From Piscinibacter sp943370595 (GTDB lineage Bacteria; Pseudomonadota; Gammaproteobacteria; Burkholderiales; Burkholderiaceae_C), in NCBI GenBank assembly GCA_943370595.1, contig CALRRO020000003.1, forward strand, positions 248,001 to 312,000: DNA of 64,000 bases, read 5' to 3'. Below, piece after piece: positions 40,588 through 49,002 of the stretch. The notes under the pieces were generated by a model. It was not told the DNA's origin. It searched no databases and was given only the letters and a program-made list of their open reading frames with translations. Position 1 is the first letter of the stretch; the number at the start of each line of letters is the position of its first letter. The position numbers were made by a program, and so were the translations under genes.

Positions 40588-41871
40588 ATGCCCACGATCA
40601 CCGCCCCGGACACCATCGACGTCGCATCCCTGCGCGTGGGCATGTTCGTGCACCTGGACCTGGGCTGGCTCGCACACCCGTTCCCGCTGAGCAGCTTCCG
40701 CATTGCGTCGGACGAGCAGATTGCCACCATCCGCGCGCTCGGCCTGCAGCGGGTGCGCTGGAGCAGCGAGCAGAGCGATCCGCCGCCCGAGCCGACTGCG
40801 ACCGCCCCCGGCGATGCCGCAGGCACCTCTGCGCCAGCGCAAGGCGCCGATGACAACCCCGAGGTCCGCGCGAAGCGTGAACTCAAGGCGCGCCTGGCCG
40901 CGCAGCGCGCCTCGCTGCTGCAGTGCGAGCGCCAGTTCGCCGAGGCCTCGCGCGAGCTGAAGCGGGCGACCGACCTGGTGGTCAGCCGGCCCGATGACGC
41001 CGGCGCGCTGGCCGGCGCGCTCGCCAAGGCGCTGGCCGACAAGATGCTCGGTGGCCACGACCTGTGCATCCGCCTGCTCAGCGAAGCCGCCGGCGACAAG
41101 TCCGCCGCCCACGCGCTGAACGTGACGCTGATCTCGATGCTGATGGGCCGCACCTTCGGCCTCGGCGAAACCGACATGCTCGACCTCGGTGTCGGCGCGC
41201 TGATGCACGACATCGGCAAGCTCGACCTGCCCGACCGCGTGCGCTATCGCGAAGACCACTTCAGTGCCGCCGAGATGCGGCTGTACGAGGAGCACGTTGC
41301 CTTCGGGCTGGGCCACGCGCGCAAGATGGCGCTGACGCCGGGTGCCACGCTGGTCATCGCGCAGCACCACGAACATGCCGACGGCAGCGGCTTCCCGCTG
41401 AAGCTGAATACCGACCGCATGACGCCGCTGGCGCGCATCGTCGCGCTGGTCAATCGCTACGACCGGCTCTGCAACCCGAACATCTCGGCCAAGGCGCTGA
41501 CGCCGCACGAGGCGCTGTCGATGCTGTTCGCGCAGAGCAAGACGAAGTTCGACACTGCCATCCTCGGCGCCTTCATCAAGATGATGGGCGTCTATCCGCC
41601 GGGCTCGGCCGTGCAGCTCACCGACGACCGCTTCGCGCTGGTCGTCTCCGTCAATTCGAGCCGGCCGTTGAAGCCGCGCGTGCTGGTGCACGAGCCCAAG
41701 GTGCCGCGTGACGAGGCCCTGATCGTCGACCTCGAGAAGACCCATGGCCTGGGCGTGCGCCGCAGCCTGCGCCCCCAGCAGTTGCCGCCGAACACGCTGG
41801 CCTACCTGTCGCCGCGCCCGCGCGTGGCCTACTACTTCGAGCCGGCCGGCCCCGCCGAGTCGGAAGCATGA
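40588..41871 (+). CDS. HD-GYP domain protein, probable cyclic-di-GMP phosphodiesterase
   Basis: 427 aa. The N-terminal 110 residues (VASLRVGMFVHLDLGW... FRIASDEQIATIRALG) are a DUF3391-like module. A helical linker follows, then the HD-GYP domain: HDIGK near 212 and HHEHADGSGFP near 267, where GYP reads GFP. HD metal residues are intact, so hydrolysis of c-di-GMP or pGpG is likely. ATG at 40588 is chosen because the DUF3391 core begins just after. It precedes a PAS-GGDEF-EAL gene with only a 21-codon ORF in between. Confidence 0.85.
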   Translation: MPTITAPDTIDVASLRVGMFVHLDLGWLAHPFPLSSFRIASDEQIATIRALGLQRVRWSSEQSDPPPEPTATAPGDAAGTSAPAQGADDNPEVRAKRELKARLAAQRASLLQCERQFAEASRELKRATDLVVSRPDDAGALAGALAKALADKMLGGHDLCIRLLSEAAGDKSAAHALNVTLISMLMGRTFGLGETDMLDLGVGALMHDIGKLDLPDRVRYREDHFSAAEMRLYEEHVAFGLGHARKMALTPGATLVIAQHHEHADGSGFPLKLNTDRMTPLARIVALVNRYDRLCNPNISAKALTPHEALSMLFAQSKTKFDTAILGAFIKMMGVYPPGSAVQLTDDRFALVVSVNSSRPLKPRVLVHEPKVPRDEALIVDLEKTHGLGVRRSLRPQQLPPNTLAYLSPRPRVAYYFEPAGPAESEA

Positions 41872-41933
41872 GCGCGCCGGGCCGCTCCCCAGCGCGAACA
41901 CCGGAGCGCGCAGCGCGGAGGGCAGTCCTGTGA
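41868..41933 (+). CDS. Possible 21-codon linking ORF
   Basis: An ATG overlaps the HD-GYP stop (ATGA), and the frame runs 21 codons to a TGA that overlaps the GTG start of the next gene (GTGA at 41930). The peptide is basic and low in complexity (MSAPGRSPARTPERAARRAVL is its full length of 21, split by function: translation bridge). It may pass ribosomes from one gene to the next rather than make a working product. There is no independent ribosome-binding site. Confidence 0.3.
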   Translation: MSAPGRSPARTPERAARRAVL

Positions 41934-44047
41934 CCGCGCCGGCGGCGTGGGCCGCGCTGATCGACGGCTTGCCGCACGCGGTGTGGCTCGTCGATGGCGC
42001 CTCGCTGCGCGTGATCGCTGCCAACCGGGCTGCCGGCAGCCTGCTCGGCTGTGAGCGCGAGCAGCTGATCGGCAACAGCGCCATGACGCTCGCCGCCACG
42101 CCGGAAGACCTGTGCTTCTGGGAGGAGGCCGGCAGCGCGCGCCGCGACTGCCTCGCCTCCGACAGCTTCGCCCGCCGCTGCGATGGCACCGCGGTGCCGG
42201 TGCACCGCTGCATCGAGCCGATCGCTTTCGACGGCCGCGAGGCCTGGGTGGTCACGCTGCAGGACCGCAGCGCGCAGCTCGGCGCCGAGCGCGCGCTCGA
42301 ACTGGCCGCTGCCGAACTGTCTGCCACGCTGGAATCGACCGCCGACGGCATCCTGGTGGCCGACCTGGCCGGCCGCATCCGCCACTGCAACCGCCGCTTC
42401 GCCGACCTGTGGGGCGTACCGCAGGACCTGCTGGTCAACCGCGACGACGACGCGGTGCTCGACTGGATGCGTCGCAGCGTGGCCGACCCGTCGGCCTACA
42501 TGCGCCGCCTCGCGCTGATCGAGGAGGCCACGATGCTGCAGGCCAGCGACGTGCTGGAGCTGCACTCGGGCAAGGTGCTGGAGCGCATCACGCTGCCGCA
42601 GTGCAGCCGCGGCCGGCCGATCGGCCGCGTCTACTCGTTCCGCGACATCACCGACCGCATCGCGGCCACGCAGCGCATCGAGACGCTGTCGCACACCGAT
42701 GCGCTGACCGGCCTGCCCAACCGCGCGCTGTTGGGCGAACGTGTCGAGCGTGCGCTGGCGCTGGCACAGCGCGAAGGCGCGCCCTTCGCACTGCTGCTGC
42801 TCAACCTCGACCACTTCAAGCACATCAACGAGACCCTCGGCCATGCCTTCGGCGACCGGGTGCTGGTCGAGATCGGCGAGCGGCTGGCGGCCAGCGTGCG
42901 CCAGATCGACACGGTCTCGCGCCTGGGCGGCGACGAGTTCGTGCTGCTGGCGCAGCGCTCCGATGCCACCGGTGCGGAGGCCGCGGCCCGCCGGGTGATG
43001 GACGCGCTGCAGCGCCCGTTCACGCTCGATGGGCTGAACTTCACCGTCACCGCCAGCCTGGGCATCGCGCTGCACCCGTCCGACGGCTGCGGCCTCGACG
43101 AGCTGCTGCGCCATGCCGACGCCGCCATGCGCGAGGTCAAGCAGGCGGGCCGCGCCGCCTGGCGCTTCCACACCCACCGCGCGCAACCCGGCGAGGTGGA
43201 GCTGCGAACGCGCATGCAGCTCGACCACGCGATGCGCCAGGCGCTGACGCAACAGCGCTTCCGCCTGCACTACCAGCCGCAGGTCGACCTGGCGCGTGGC
43301 AACGTGGTCGGCGCCGAGGCGCTGATCCGCTGGCACGACCCGGAGCTGGGCGAGGTGCCGCCCGGCCGCTTCATTCCCGTGGCCGAGGAAACCGGTTTCA
43401 TCGTCGCGATCGGCGACTGGGTACTGCGCGAAGCCGTCGCGCAGGCCGCGACGTGGAACGCTGCAGGCCGGCCGATGCGCATGTCGGTCAACGTCTCGGC
43501 ACTGCAGTTCCGCCAGCCCGGCTTCGTCGACGGCGTCGCCCGCACGCTGCGCGACAACGGCCTGCCCGGCCGCCTGCTCGAGCTGGAGCTGACCGAGTCG
43601 ATCCTGATCCAGGACGTCGAGGACACGCTCGCGCGCCTGCATGCGCTGGCGGGTCTGGGCGTGATGCTGGCGATCGACGACTTCGGCACCGGCTACTCCA
43701 GCCTCGGCTACCTCAAGCGGCTGCCGATCGGCCGCCTGAAGATCGACCGCAGCTTCGTCACCGACCTGCCCGACGACGCGAGCGACGCGAGCATCGTCAA
43801 TGCGGTCATCAACCTCGGCCGCGCGCTGGGCATCCAGGTGATCGCCGAGGGTGTCGAGACCGAGGCGCAGCGACGCTTCCTGCTGCGCGCCGGCTGCCAT
43901 GAGTTCCAGGGCTACCTGTTCGCGTCGGCGCTGCCGGCGCCTGACTTCGAGGCGCTGCTCGCGCCCGGCGCCGACCGCCGCGTGGTCGCGCTGCCGCGCC
44001 GTGCGGCGCGCACGCGCCGCCTGCCTGCTGCAGCCGCCGGGGACTGA
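41930..44047 (+). CDS. PAS-PAS-GGDEF-EAL protein (c-di-GMP turnover)
   Basis: 705 aa, no signal peptide or membrane segment. Two PAS-like regions span about 5-125 and 130-245. GGDEF is intact in SRLGGDEFVLLAQ near residue 335, with a product-inhibition site RQID five residues before it. The EAL domain starts with GAEALIRWHDPE near 463 and retains DDFGTGYSSLGYLK and the terminal AEGVETE motif. Both activities are possible. GTG at 41930 follows GGAGGG (41917-41922) by seven bases. PAS domains suggest redox or ligand input. Confidence 0.87.
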   Translation: MTAPAAWAALIDGLPHAVWLVDGASLRVIAANRAAGSLLGCEREQLIGNSAMTLAATPEDLCFWEEAGSARRDCLASDSFARRCDGTAVPVHRCIEPIAFDGREAWVVTLQDRSAQLGAERALELAAAELSATLESTADGILVADLAGRIRHCNRRFADLWGVPQDLLVNRDDDAVLDWMRRSVADPSAYMRRLALIEEATMLQASDVLELHSGKVLERITLPQCSRGRPIGRVYSFRDITDRIAATQRIETLSHTDALTGLPNRALLGERVERALALAQREGAPFALLLLNLDHFKHINETLGHAFGDRVLVEIGERLAASVRQIDTVSRLGGDEFVLLAQRSDATGAEAAARRVMDALQRPFTLDGLNFTVTASLGIALHPSDGCGLDELLRHADAAMREVKQAGRAAWRFHTHRAQPGEVELRTRMQLDHAMRQALTQQRFRLHYQPQVDLARGNVVGAEALIRWHDPELGEVPPGRFIPVAEETGFIVAIGDWVLREAVAQAATWNAAGRPMRMSVNVSALQFRQPGFVDGVARTLRDNGLPGRLLELELTESILIQDVEDTLARLHALAGLGVMLAIDDFGTGYSSLGYLKRLPIGRLKIDRSFVTDLPDDASDASIVNAVINLGRALGIQVIAEGVETEAQRRFLLRAGCHEFQGYLFASALPAPDFEALLAPGADRRVVALPRRAARTRRLPAAAAGD

Positions 44048-44176
44048 TCCGCACCCTGGCGCTGGGCGGCACGCCTGCCTGCTCCCGCCGCCGGCCCAGG
44101 TGGCCGTCGCCCCGCCGCGGGGCGCACAATCGGACCATTCACTCAACCGTGGCGACCTGCAGGCCGCGCAACGTCC

Positions 44177-44500
44177 ATGATCTACAAGTTCAAGTCCAAG
44201 GCCGCTGGCGACCTGATCATGATGGGGCCGACCGGCGACCAGGTGCTGCGCATCATCGGCAAGGAACCGGCACCAAAAGGCATCATCGAGCCGCCTGCGA
44301 TGCCCGCCGCCGTGGCCGCGATCGAACGTGCCGTGGCCGACGAGGAAGCGGCGCGTGCGCAAGCCGAGCGTGAGGCGCAGGCGGAAGGGCGCACGCTGGC
44401 GCCGCGCGAAGGTGTTTCGCTGCGGCAACGCGCCTGGCCGATGGTCGAGATGCTCAAGCGCGCGCAGACGGCGGGGCACGACATCGTCTGGGGCGTCTGA
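44177..44500 (+). CDS. DUF1840 family protein
   Basis: 107 aa. MIYKFKSKAAGDLIMMGPTGDQVLRIIG at the start and SLRQRAWPMVEMLKRA near the end are the two conserved blocks of DUF1840, a small cytosolic family found mainly in betaproteobacteria; function unknown. The middle is Ala/Glu-rich. It stands 10 bp before the PEBP-like gene and is probably cotranscribed. The 129-bp gap before it shows no clear element. Confidence 0.85.
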   Translation: MIYKFKSKAAGDLIMMGPTGDQVLRIIGKEPAPKGIIEPPAMPAAVAAIERAVADEEAARAQAEREAQAEGRTLAPREGVSLRQRAWPMVEMLKRAQTAGHDIVWGV

Positions 44501-44510
44501 GGAGGACCGC

Positions 44511-45137
44511 ATGATCCTGAGCAGTGACAGCTGGGTCGATGGCGAGCGCATTCCGCCGCGCTGCGCGGCGGGCCGGCACACCGGCAGCGGCGTCGGCTTC
44601 TCCGACAACCTGAGCCCGCAATTCAGCTGGAGCGACGTGCCGCCCGGTACCCGCTCGTTCGCGATGGTCTGCCACGACTTCGACGTGCCCAGCGTCGGCG
44701 ACGACGTCAACCAGGACGATCGCGAAGTGCCCGAGGACCTGCCGCGAATCGACTTCTTCCACTGGGTGATGGTCGACCTGCCGGCCTCGCTGCGCAGCAT
44801 CGCCGAGGGCGAGTTCAGCCGCGGCTTCACGGCGCGCGGCAAGAGCGGACCGGCCACGCTGCACGGTGCCCGCCACGGCCTGAACGACTACACCGGCTGG
44901 TTCGCCGGCGACCGGGAGTTGGCCGGCCAGTACTTCGGCTACGACGGCCCGTTCCCACCCTTCAACGACTCGGTGGTGCACCACTACGTGTTCACGCTCT
45001 ACGCGCTGAACGTCGAACGCGCGCCGGTCGAGGGCACGTTCACCGGTGCCCAGGTGCGCCAGGCCATCTACCCGCACGTGCTGGCCGAGGCCACCTATTC
45101 CGGCACCTACACCCTCAACCGCCGGCTCGCCGGCTGA
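44511..45137 (+). CDS. YbhB/YbcL-type phosphatidylethanolamine-binding-like protein
   Basis: 208 aa. NLSPQFSWSDVPPGTRSFAMVCHDFDVP is the PEBP core and FHWVMVDLPASLRSIAEG the second block; GPFPPFNDSVVHHYVFTLYAL is also typical. The bacterial family has a phosphate-like ligand pocket but no proven role. GGAGG at 44501-44505 gives a strong ribosome-binding site for the ATG at 44511. An acidic insertion (SVGDDVNQDDREVPEDLPRI) between the blocks is longer than in E. coli YbhB. Confidence 0.85.
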   Translation: MILSSDSWVDGERIPPRCAAGRHTGSGVGFSDNLSPQFSWSDVPPGTRSFAMVCHDFDVPSVGDDVNQDDREVPEDLPRIDFFHWVMVDLPASLRSIAEGEFSRGFTARGKSGPATLHGARHGLNDYTGWFAGDRELAGQYFGYDGPFPPFNDSVVHHYVFTLYALNVERAPVEGTFTGAQVRQAIYPHVLAEATYSGTYTLNRRLAG

Positions 45138-45156
45138 CCCTTCGCCGAGACCGCGC

Positions 45157-45849
45157 ATGCCCGATAGCCTGGACGGAGAGCTCACCCGCATCGTCGTCAT
45201 CCGCCATGGCGAGACGGCCTGGAACGTCGACACCCGCATCCAGGGCCAGCTCGACGTACCACTCAACGACAAGGGGCAGTGGCAGGCACGGCGCCTGGCA
45301 GCGGCGCTGGCCGACGAAGGCGTGACCCGCATCTACGCCAGCGACCTGCAGCGCGCCTGGCAGACCGCGGCGCCGCTGGCTGCCGTGACCGGCGTGGCGC
45401 CGCAGCCGGAAACCGGCTTGCGCGAACGCGCCTTCGGCGTCTTCGAGGGCCTGACCTGGGCCGAGATCGAGCGTGACCACCCGGTGCAGAGCGAACGCTG
45501 GCGTCGCCGCGAACCGGAGTTCGGCCCGGAGGGCGGCGAGACGCTGGCCGACTTCTACGCCCGCTGCGTGGCCTGCGTGACCCGGCTGGCGCAGCGCCAT
45601 CCGGGCGAGGTGCTGGCGCTGGTCGCGCATGGCGGCGTGCTCGACTGCGTGTACCGCGCGGCCACGCGCGTCGACCTGCGCGCGCCGCGGTCCTGGCAGC
45701 TGGGCAACGCCAGCATCAACCGCCTGCTCTACACGCCGCAGGGCCTGACGCTGGTCGGCTGGGCCGACACCGGCCACCTCGACGAAGCAGTGCATGACGA
45801 GTTCAGTGATGCCGGCACCCGGCCGGCCGTGATGGGGAAGGCCGCATGA
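45157..45849 (+). CDS. Histidine phosphatase family protein (phosphoglycerate mutase-like)
   Basis: 230 aa. IVVIRHGETAWNVDTRIQG holds the RHG phospho-His, LRERAFGVFEGLTW the Glu region, and LALVAHGGVLDCV the second His. The layout is cofactor-dependent-mutase-like/CobC-like phosphatase; the substrate is not evident. The ATG at 45157 puts the catalytic motif at residue ~18, as in relatives. The stop overlaps the next start (ATGA at 45846). Confidence 0.87.
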   Translation: MPDSLDGELTRIVVIRHGETAWNVDTRIQGQLDVPLNDKGQWQARRLAAALADEGVTRIYASDLQRAWQTAAPLAAVTGVAPQPETGLRERAFGVFEGLTWAEIERDHPVQSERWRRREPEFGPEGGETLADFYARCVACVTRLAQRHPGEVLALVAHGGVLDCVYRAATRVDLRAPRSWQLGNASINRLLYTPQGLTLVGWADTGHLDEAVHDEFSDAGTRPAVMGKAA

Positions 45850-46964
45850 GTGCTTCTGCTGCCGCCCGCGTGGGCGACCCGGTCGCTGCGATCGACACGC
45901 CGGCCCTGGTGGTCGACCTCGACGCGCTGGAGCGCAACATCGCCCGCATGGCGGCTTTCGCGCACGAGCACGGCATGCGCCTGCGGCCGCACGCCAAGAC
46001 GCACAAGAGCGCGGCGATCGCGAAGCTGCAGGTCGCCGCCGGCGCGGTCGGCGTGTGCGTGCAGAAACTGTCCGAGGCGCAGGCGCTGGCCGCGGCGGGG
46101 GTCGACAAGCTCTACATCAGCAACGAGGTGATTGATGCGGCCAAGCTCGCCGGCCTGGCCGCGCTGGCCGGGCGGGTCGAGCTCGCGCTGGCGGTCGACT
46201 CGGCGCTCGGCGTCGACCGACTCGCCGAGGCGCTGAAGGCGCAGGGCACGATGGTCGACGTCTTCGTCGAGATCGACGTCGGCCATGGCCGCTGCGGCGT
46301 GGCGCCGACGGCCGCGGTGGCGCTGGCCCACCAGGTGGTCTCGCATGGCCTGCGCTTCGCCGGGCTGCAGGCCTACCACGGCCGCGCGCAGCACCTGCGC
46401 ACCCCGGCCGAGCGCGAGACAGCGATCCGCCACGCGGTCGGCCAGGCGCGTGCCGCGCAGGCGGGCATCACCTCGGCCGGCATCGCCTGCCCGCTGGTCA
46501 CCGGCGCCGGCACCGGCACCTTCGTGCTGGAGGCGGCCAGCGGGCTGTACGGTGAGCTGCAGGCCGGCAGCTACGTCTTCATGGACCGCGACTACGCCGA
46601 CAACCACGCCACCGCGCACGCGCCGGCCTTCGAGCACGCGCTGTTCGTCAAGAGCCAGGTGATGAGCGCCGGCAGCTCGCATGCCGTGGTCGATGCCGGC
46701 CACAAGTCGCACGCGATCGACTCCGGGCTGCCGCGCGTGCGCGGGCTCGACCTGGAGTTCGTCAACGGCGGCGACGAGCACGGCATCCTGCGCCGGCGCG
46801 GCGCCGAGGCGCTGCCGGCGCTGGGCGAGACGGTCTGGCTGATCCCCGGCCATTGCGACCCGACGGTCAACCTGCACGCGCACTACGTCGTGGTGCGCGG
46901 CGGGCTCGAGCACGGCCGGGTCGAGGCGGTCTGGCCGGTCGACGCGCGCGGCTGCATCCGCTGA
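45846..46964 (+). CDS. DSD1-family PLP enzyme (D-threonine / 3-hydroxy-D-aspartate aldolase-like)
   Basis: 372 aa, alanine-racemase-like fold type III. IDTPALVVDLDALERNI starts the barrel and RPHAKTHKS carries the PLP lysine. EIDVGHGRCG and the C-terminal PGHCDPTVNLH, with the His and Asp that bind a divalent metal in D-threonine aldolase, are present. It would split a beta-hydroxy-D-amino acid into glycine and an aldehyde (or glyoxylate from 3-hydroxy-D-aspartate). It is coupled to the phosphatase gene by 4 bp. Confidence 0.83.
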   Translation: MSASAAARVGDPVAAIDTPALVVDLDALERNIARMAAFAHEHGMRLRPHAKTHKSAAIAKLQVAAGAVGVCVQKLSEAQALAAAGVDKLYISNEVIDAAKLAGLAALAGRVELALAVDSALGVDRLAEALKAQGTMVDVFVEIDVGHGRCGVAPTAAVALAHQVVSHGLRFAGLQAYHGRAQHLRTPAERETAIRHAVGQARAAQAGITSAGIACPLVTGAGTGTFVLEAASGLYGELQAGSYVFMDRDYADNHATAHAPAFEHALFVKSQVMSAGSSHAVVDAGHKSHAIDSGLPRVRGLDLEFVNGGDEHGILRRRGAEALPALGETVWLIPGHCDPTVNLHAHYVVVRGGLEHGRVEAVWPVDARGCIR

Positions 46965-46982
46965 AGGCGGCAGGCCGACCGC

Positions 46983-48086
46983 ATGGCGCTGACCGGTCCG
47001 CAGGTGATCGTGCTGGCCACGCCGGTGTTCCTGGCGCTGATCGGCATCGAGTTCCTGGTCGGGCGGGCGCGTGGCCGCAACACCTACCGCCTCGCCGATG
47101 CACTGAGCAGCATCGGGCTGGGCATCATGAGCCAGCTGGTCGGCCTGTTCGTCACGCTGCTGACGCTGGGCATCTACAGCGCCGTGCATGCGCACTGGGC
47201 GATCTGGTCGCTGCCGGCGGACTCGGCTTGGGTCTGGCTCGGCGCGCTGGTCGCCTACGACTTCCTCTACTACTGGCACCACCGCGCCGGGCACCGCATC
47301 GCGCTGTTCTGGGCCTCGCACGCGGTGCACCACCAGAGCGAGGACTACAACCTGTCCACCGCGCTGCGCCAGACCAGCGGCGGCTGGGTGGCCGGCTGGC
47401 TGTTCTACCTGCCGATGGCGATCGCCGGCGTGCCGCCGCTGGTGTTTGCCGTCGTCGCGCTGATCGACCTGCTCTACCAGTACTGGGTGCACACGCAGCA
47501 GATCGGCCGGCTCGGCGGGTTCGACCGCTGGTTCTGCGCGCCGAGCAACCACCGTGTGCACCACGCGGTGAACGATCGCTACGTCGACAAGAACTACGGC
47601 GGCATCCTCATCGTCTGGGACCGGCTGTTCGGAACCTTCGAACCCGAGGATCGCACCGAACCCTGCGTCTATGGCACCCGCTCGCCGCTGCGCAGCTGGA
47701 ACCCGCTCGCGGCCAACCTGCAGGTCTATGCCGATCTGGCAAAGGACTCGTGGCGCGCCGCCTCGTGGGCGGACAAGCTGCGGGTCTGGTTCAAGCCGCC
47801 GGGATGGCGGCCGGCGGACGTGGCCGCGCGCTGGCCCAAGCCGGCGTTCGACATCGCCGCGCTGCAGCGCTTCGACCCGCCTCTGCCGCGCGGCCGGGCC
47901 GGGCTGGCGGTGCTGCTGTTCGTGCTGCTGCTGGCGGCGACGGCGGCGCTGCTGTGGCAGGCGCATCTGCTGGGCACCGTGCCGCTGGCGCTGGGCAGCG
48001 CCGCGGTGGTGGTGGGGCTGTGGGGCGTCGCGGCGCTGTGCACGCCGCGTGCGGGGTCGACTGCGGGCAATCCCTCAGAGCGCTAA
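46983..48086 (+). CDS. Sterol desaturase / fatty acid hydroxylase family membrane protein
   Basis: 367 aa. Diiron histidine clusters are all visible: YWHHRAGHR, SHAVHHQSE and SNHRVHHAVND. Membrane segments lie at the N-terminus, around residues 40-120 and a pair near the C-terminus (AVLLFVLLLAATAALL). The family inserts oxygen or double bonds in lipids, often with O2 and reductant. It is 18 bp behind the aldolase gene. Substrate unknown; a C-terminal two-helix extension is longer than in minimal members. Confidence 0.85.
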   Translation: MALTGPQVIVLATPVFLALIGIEFLVGRARGRNTYRLADALSSIGLGIMSQLVGLFVTLLTLGIYSAVHAHWAIWSLPADSAWVWLGALVAYDFLYYWHHRAGHRIALFWASHAVHHQSEDYNLSTALRQTSGGWVAGWLFYLPMAIAGVPPLVFAVVALIDLLYQYWVHTQQIGRLGGFDRWFCAPSNHRVHHAVNDRYVDKNYGGILIVWDRLFGTFEPEDRTEPCVYGTRSPLRSWNPLAANLQVYADLAKDSWRAASWADKLRVWFKPPGWRPADVAARWPKPAFDIAALQRFDPPLPRGRAGLAVLLFVLLLAATAALLWQAHLLGTVPLALGSAAVVVGLWGVAALCTPRAGSTAGNPSER

Positions 48087-48132
48087 CCCGCGGTCGCAGG
48101 TCACAAGCGCGGGCCGGCTGCCTACACTGCGC

Positions 48133-48173
48133 AGCGTTCGATTGGCTGAAGCCGATTCAGCATACCGAACGCT
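48133..48173. promoter_or_regulatory. Candidate IclR operator: AGCGTTCG-N25-CGAACGCT
   Basis: Two 8-bp inverted arms, 48133-48140 and 48166-48173, have centres 33 bp apart, about three helical turns. They sit 13-54 bp before the iclR start at 48187, matching the split sites many IclR tetramers bind. Autoregulation of the iclR-transporter unit is the simplest reading. Confidence 0.45.
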
Positions 48174-48186
48174 CCACCGGCCACCC

Positions 48187-48999
48187 ATGCAACTGCACAG
48201 CCCTTCGCCCGCCACCCGCCAGCCCGCTTCGCCGGCGCTGGTGCCGGCGGTGTCGCGCGCGCTGACGCTGCTCGAGCGGCTGGCCCAGCAGCGCGAGCCG
48301 ATGAGCCTGGCGCGGCTGGCCAGCGAACTGGAGCTGCCCAAGAGCAGCGTGCACGGCCTGTGCAACACCTTGCTGCGCTTCGGCTACCTGCACCGCCAGG
48401 ACGACGGGGCCTTCCGCATCGGGCCGGGCGTGATGCCGCTGGCCGAGGCGTTCGTGGCCGGCACCGGCATCACGCAGGAGTTCAACGCGCTGTGGGCCGA
48501 ATCGGCGCCGGACGAGACCATCATCCTGTCGGTGCTCAACGGCCGCGACGTGGTCTACATCGGCGCCCGCAACGGCCACCGGCCGCTGGGCCTGGCCTTC
48601 AACGTCGGCATGCGCCTGCCGGCCCACCTGGCGGCCACCGGCAAGGCGATGCTGGCCTGGCATGCGCCCGCGGCCGTGCGGCAGATCTTCGGCAGCGCCG
48701 CGCTCTCGCAGATGAACGGGCGCGGGCCGAAGCGCGTGGCCGACCTGCTCACCGAGCTGGAGCTGACGCGGCAGCGCGGCCACAGCATCGACGACGAAGG
48801 CGTGCGCGCCGGCGTCTACTGCATCGGTGCCGCGGTGTTCGATGCCAGCGCGCAGCCGGTGGCAGGCATCGGCGTGTGCCTGAACAAGGTGACGCTGGGC
48901 GAGGACGACGGCGCCCGCCACCGCGAGGCGGTGATGCGCGCCGCGCAGACGCTGACCCAGCGGCTCGGTGGCCGTGCCCCGGTGGCTGTTCGAGACTGA
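48187..48999 (+). CDS. IclR family regulator heading transporter cluster D
   Basis: 270 aa. Winged helix at 25-90 (MSLARLASELELPKSSVHGLCNTLLRFGYL), effector domain with GRDVVYIGARNG, LAATGKAMLAWHA and DDEGVRAGVYCIGAAVFD. The start at 48187 follows the inverted repeat; an in-frame extension upstream is only the shadow of the desaturase gene. The livG gene begins 3 bp after its stop, so regulator and transporter form one operon. Effector probably the transported compound. Confidence 0.87.
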   Translation: MQLHSPSPATRQPASPALVPAVSRALTLLERLAQQREPMSLARLASELELPKSSVHGLCNTLLRFGYLHRQDDGAFRIGPGVMPLAEAFVAGTGITQEFNALWAESAPDETIILSVLNGRDVVYIGARNGHRPLGLAFNVGMRLPAHLAATGKAMLAWHAPAAVRQIFGSAALSQMNGRGPKRVADLLTELELTRQRGHSIDDEGVRAGVYCIGAAVFDASAQPVAGIGVCLNKVTLGEDDGARHREAVMRAAQTLTQRLGGRAPVAVRD

Positions 49000-49002
49000 A
49001 GC

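Noticed and set aside
41651..44857. Very long open frame antisense to the GGDEF-EAL gene and its neighbours
   Set aside because: Spans several good genes on the other strand, and its composition (Arg/Ala/His/Gln) is that of an antisense frame; no motif or ribosome-binding site.
38272..46964. Complete beta-hydroxyaspartate cycle
   Set aside because: Only dehydratase-like and aldolase-like genes are present, far apart, with no aminotransferase or imine reductase in the window.
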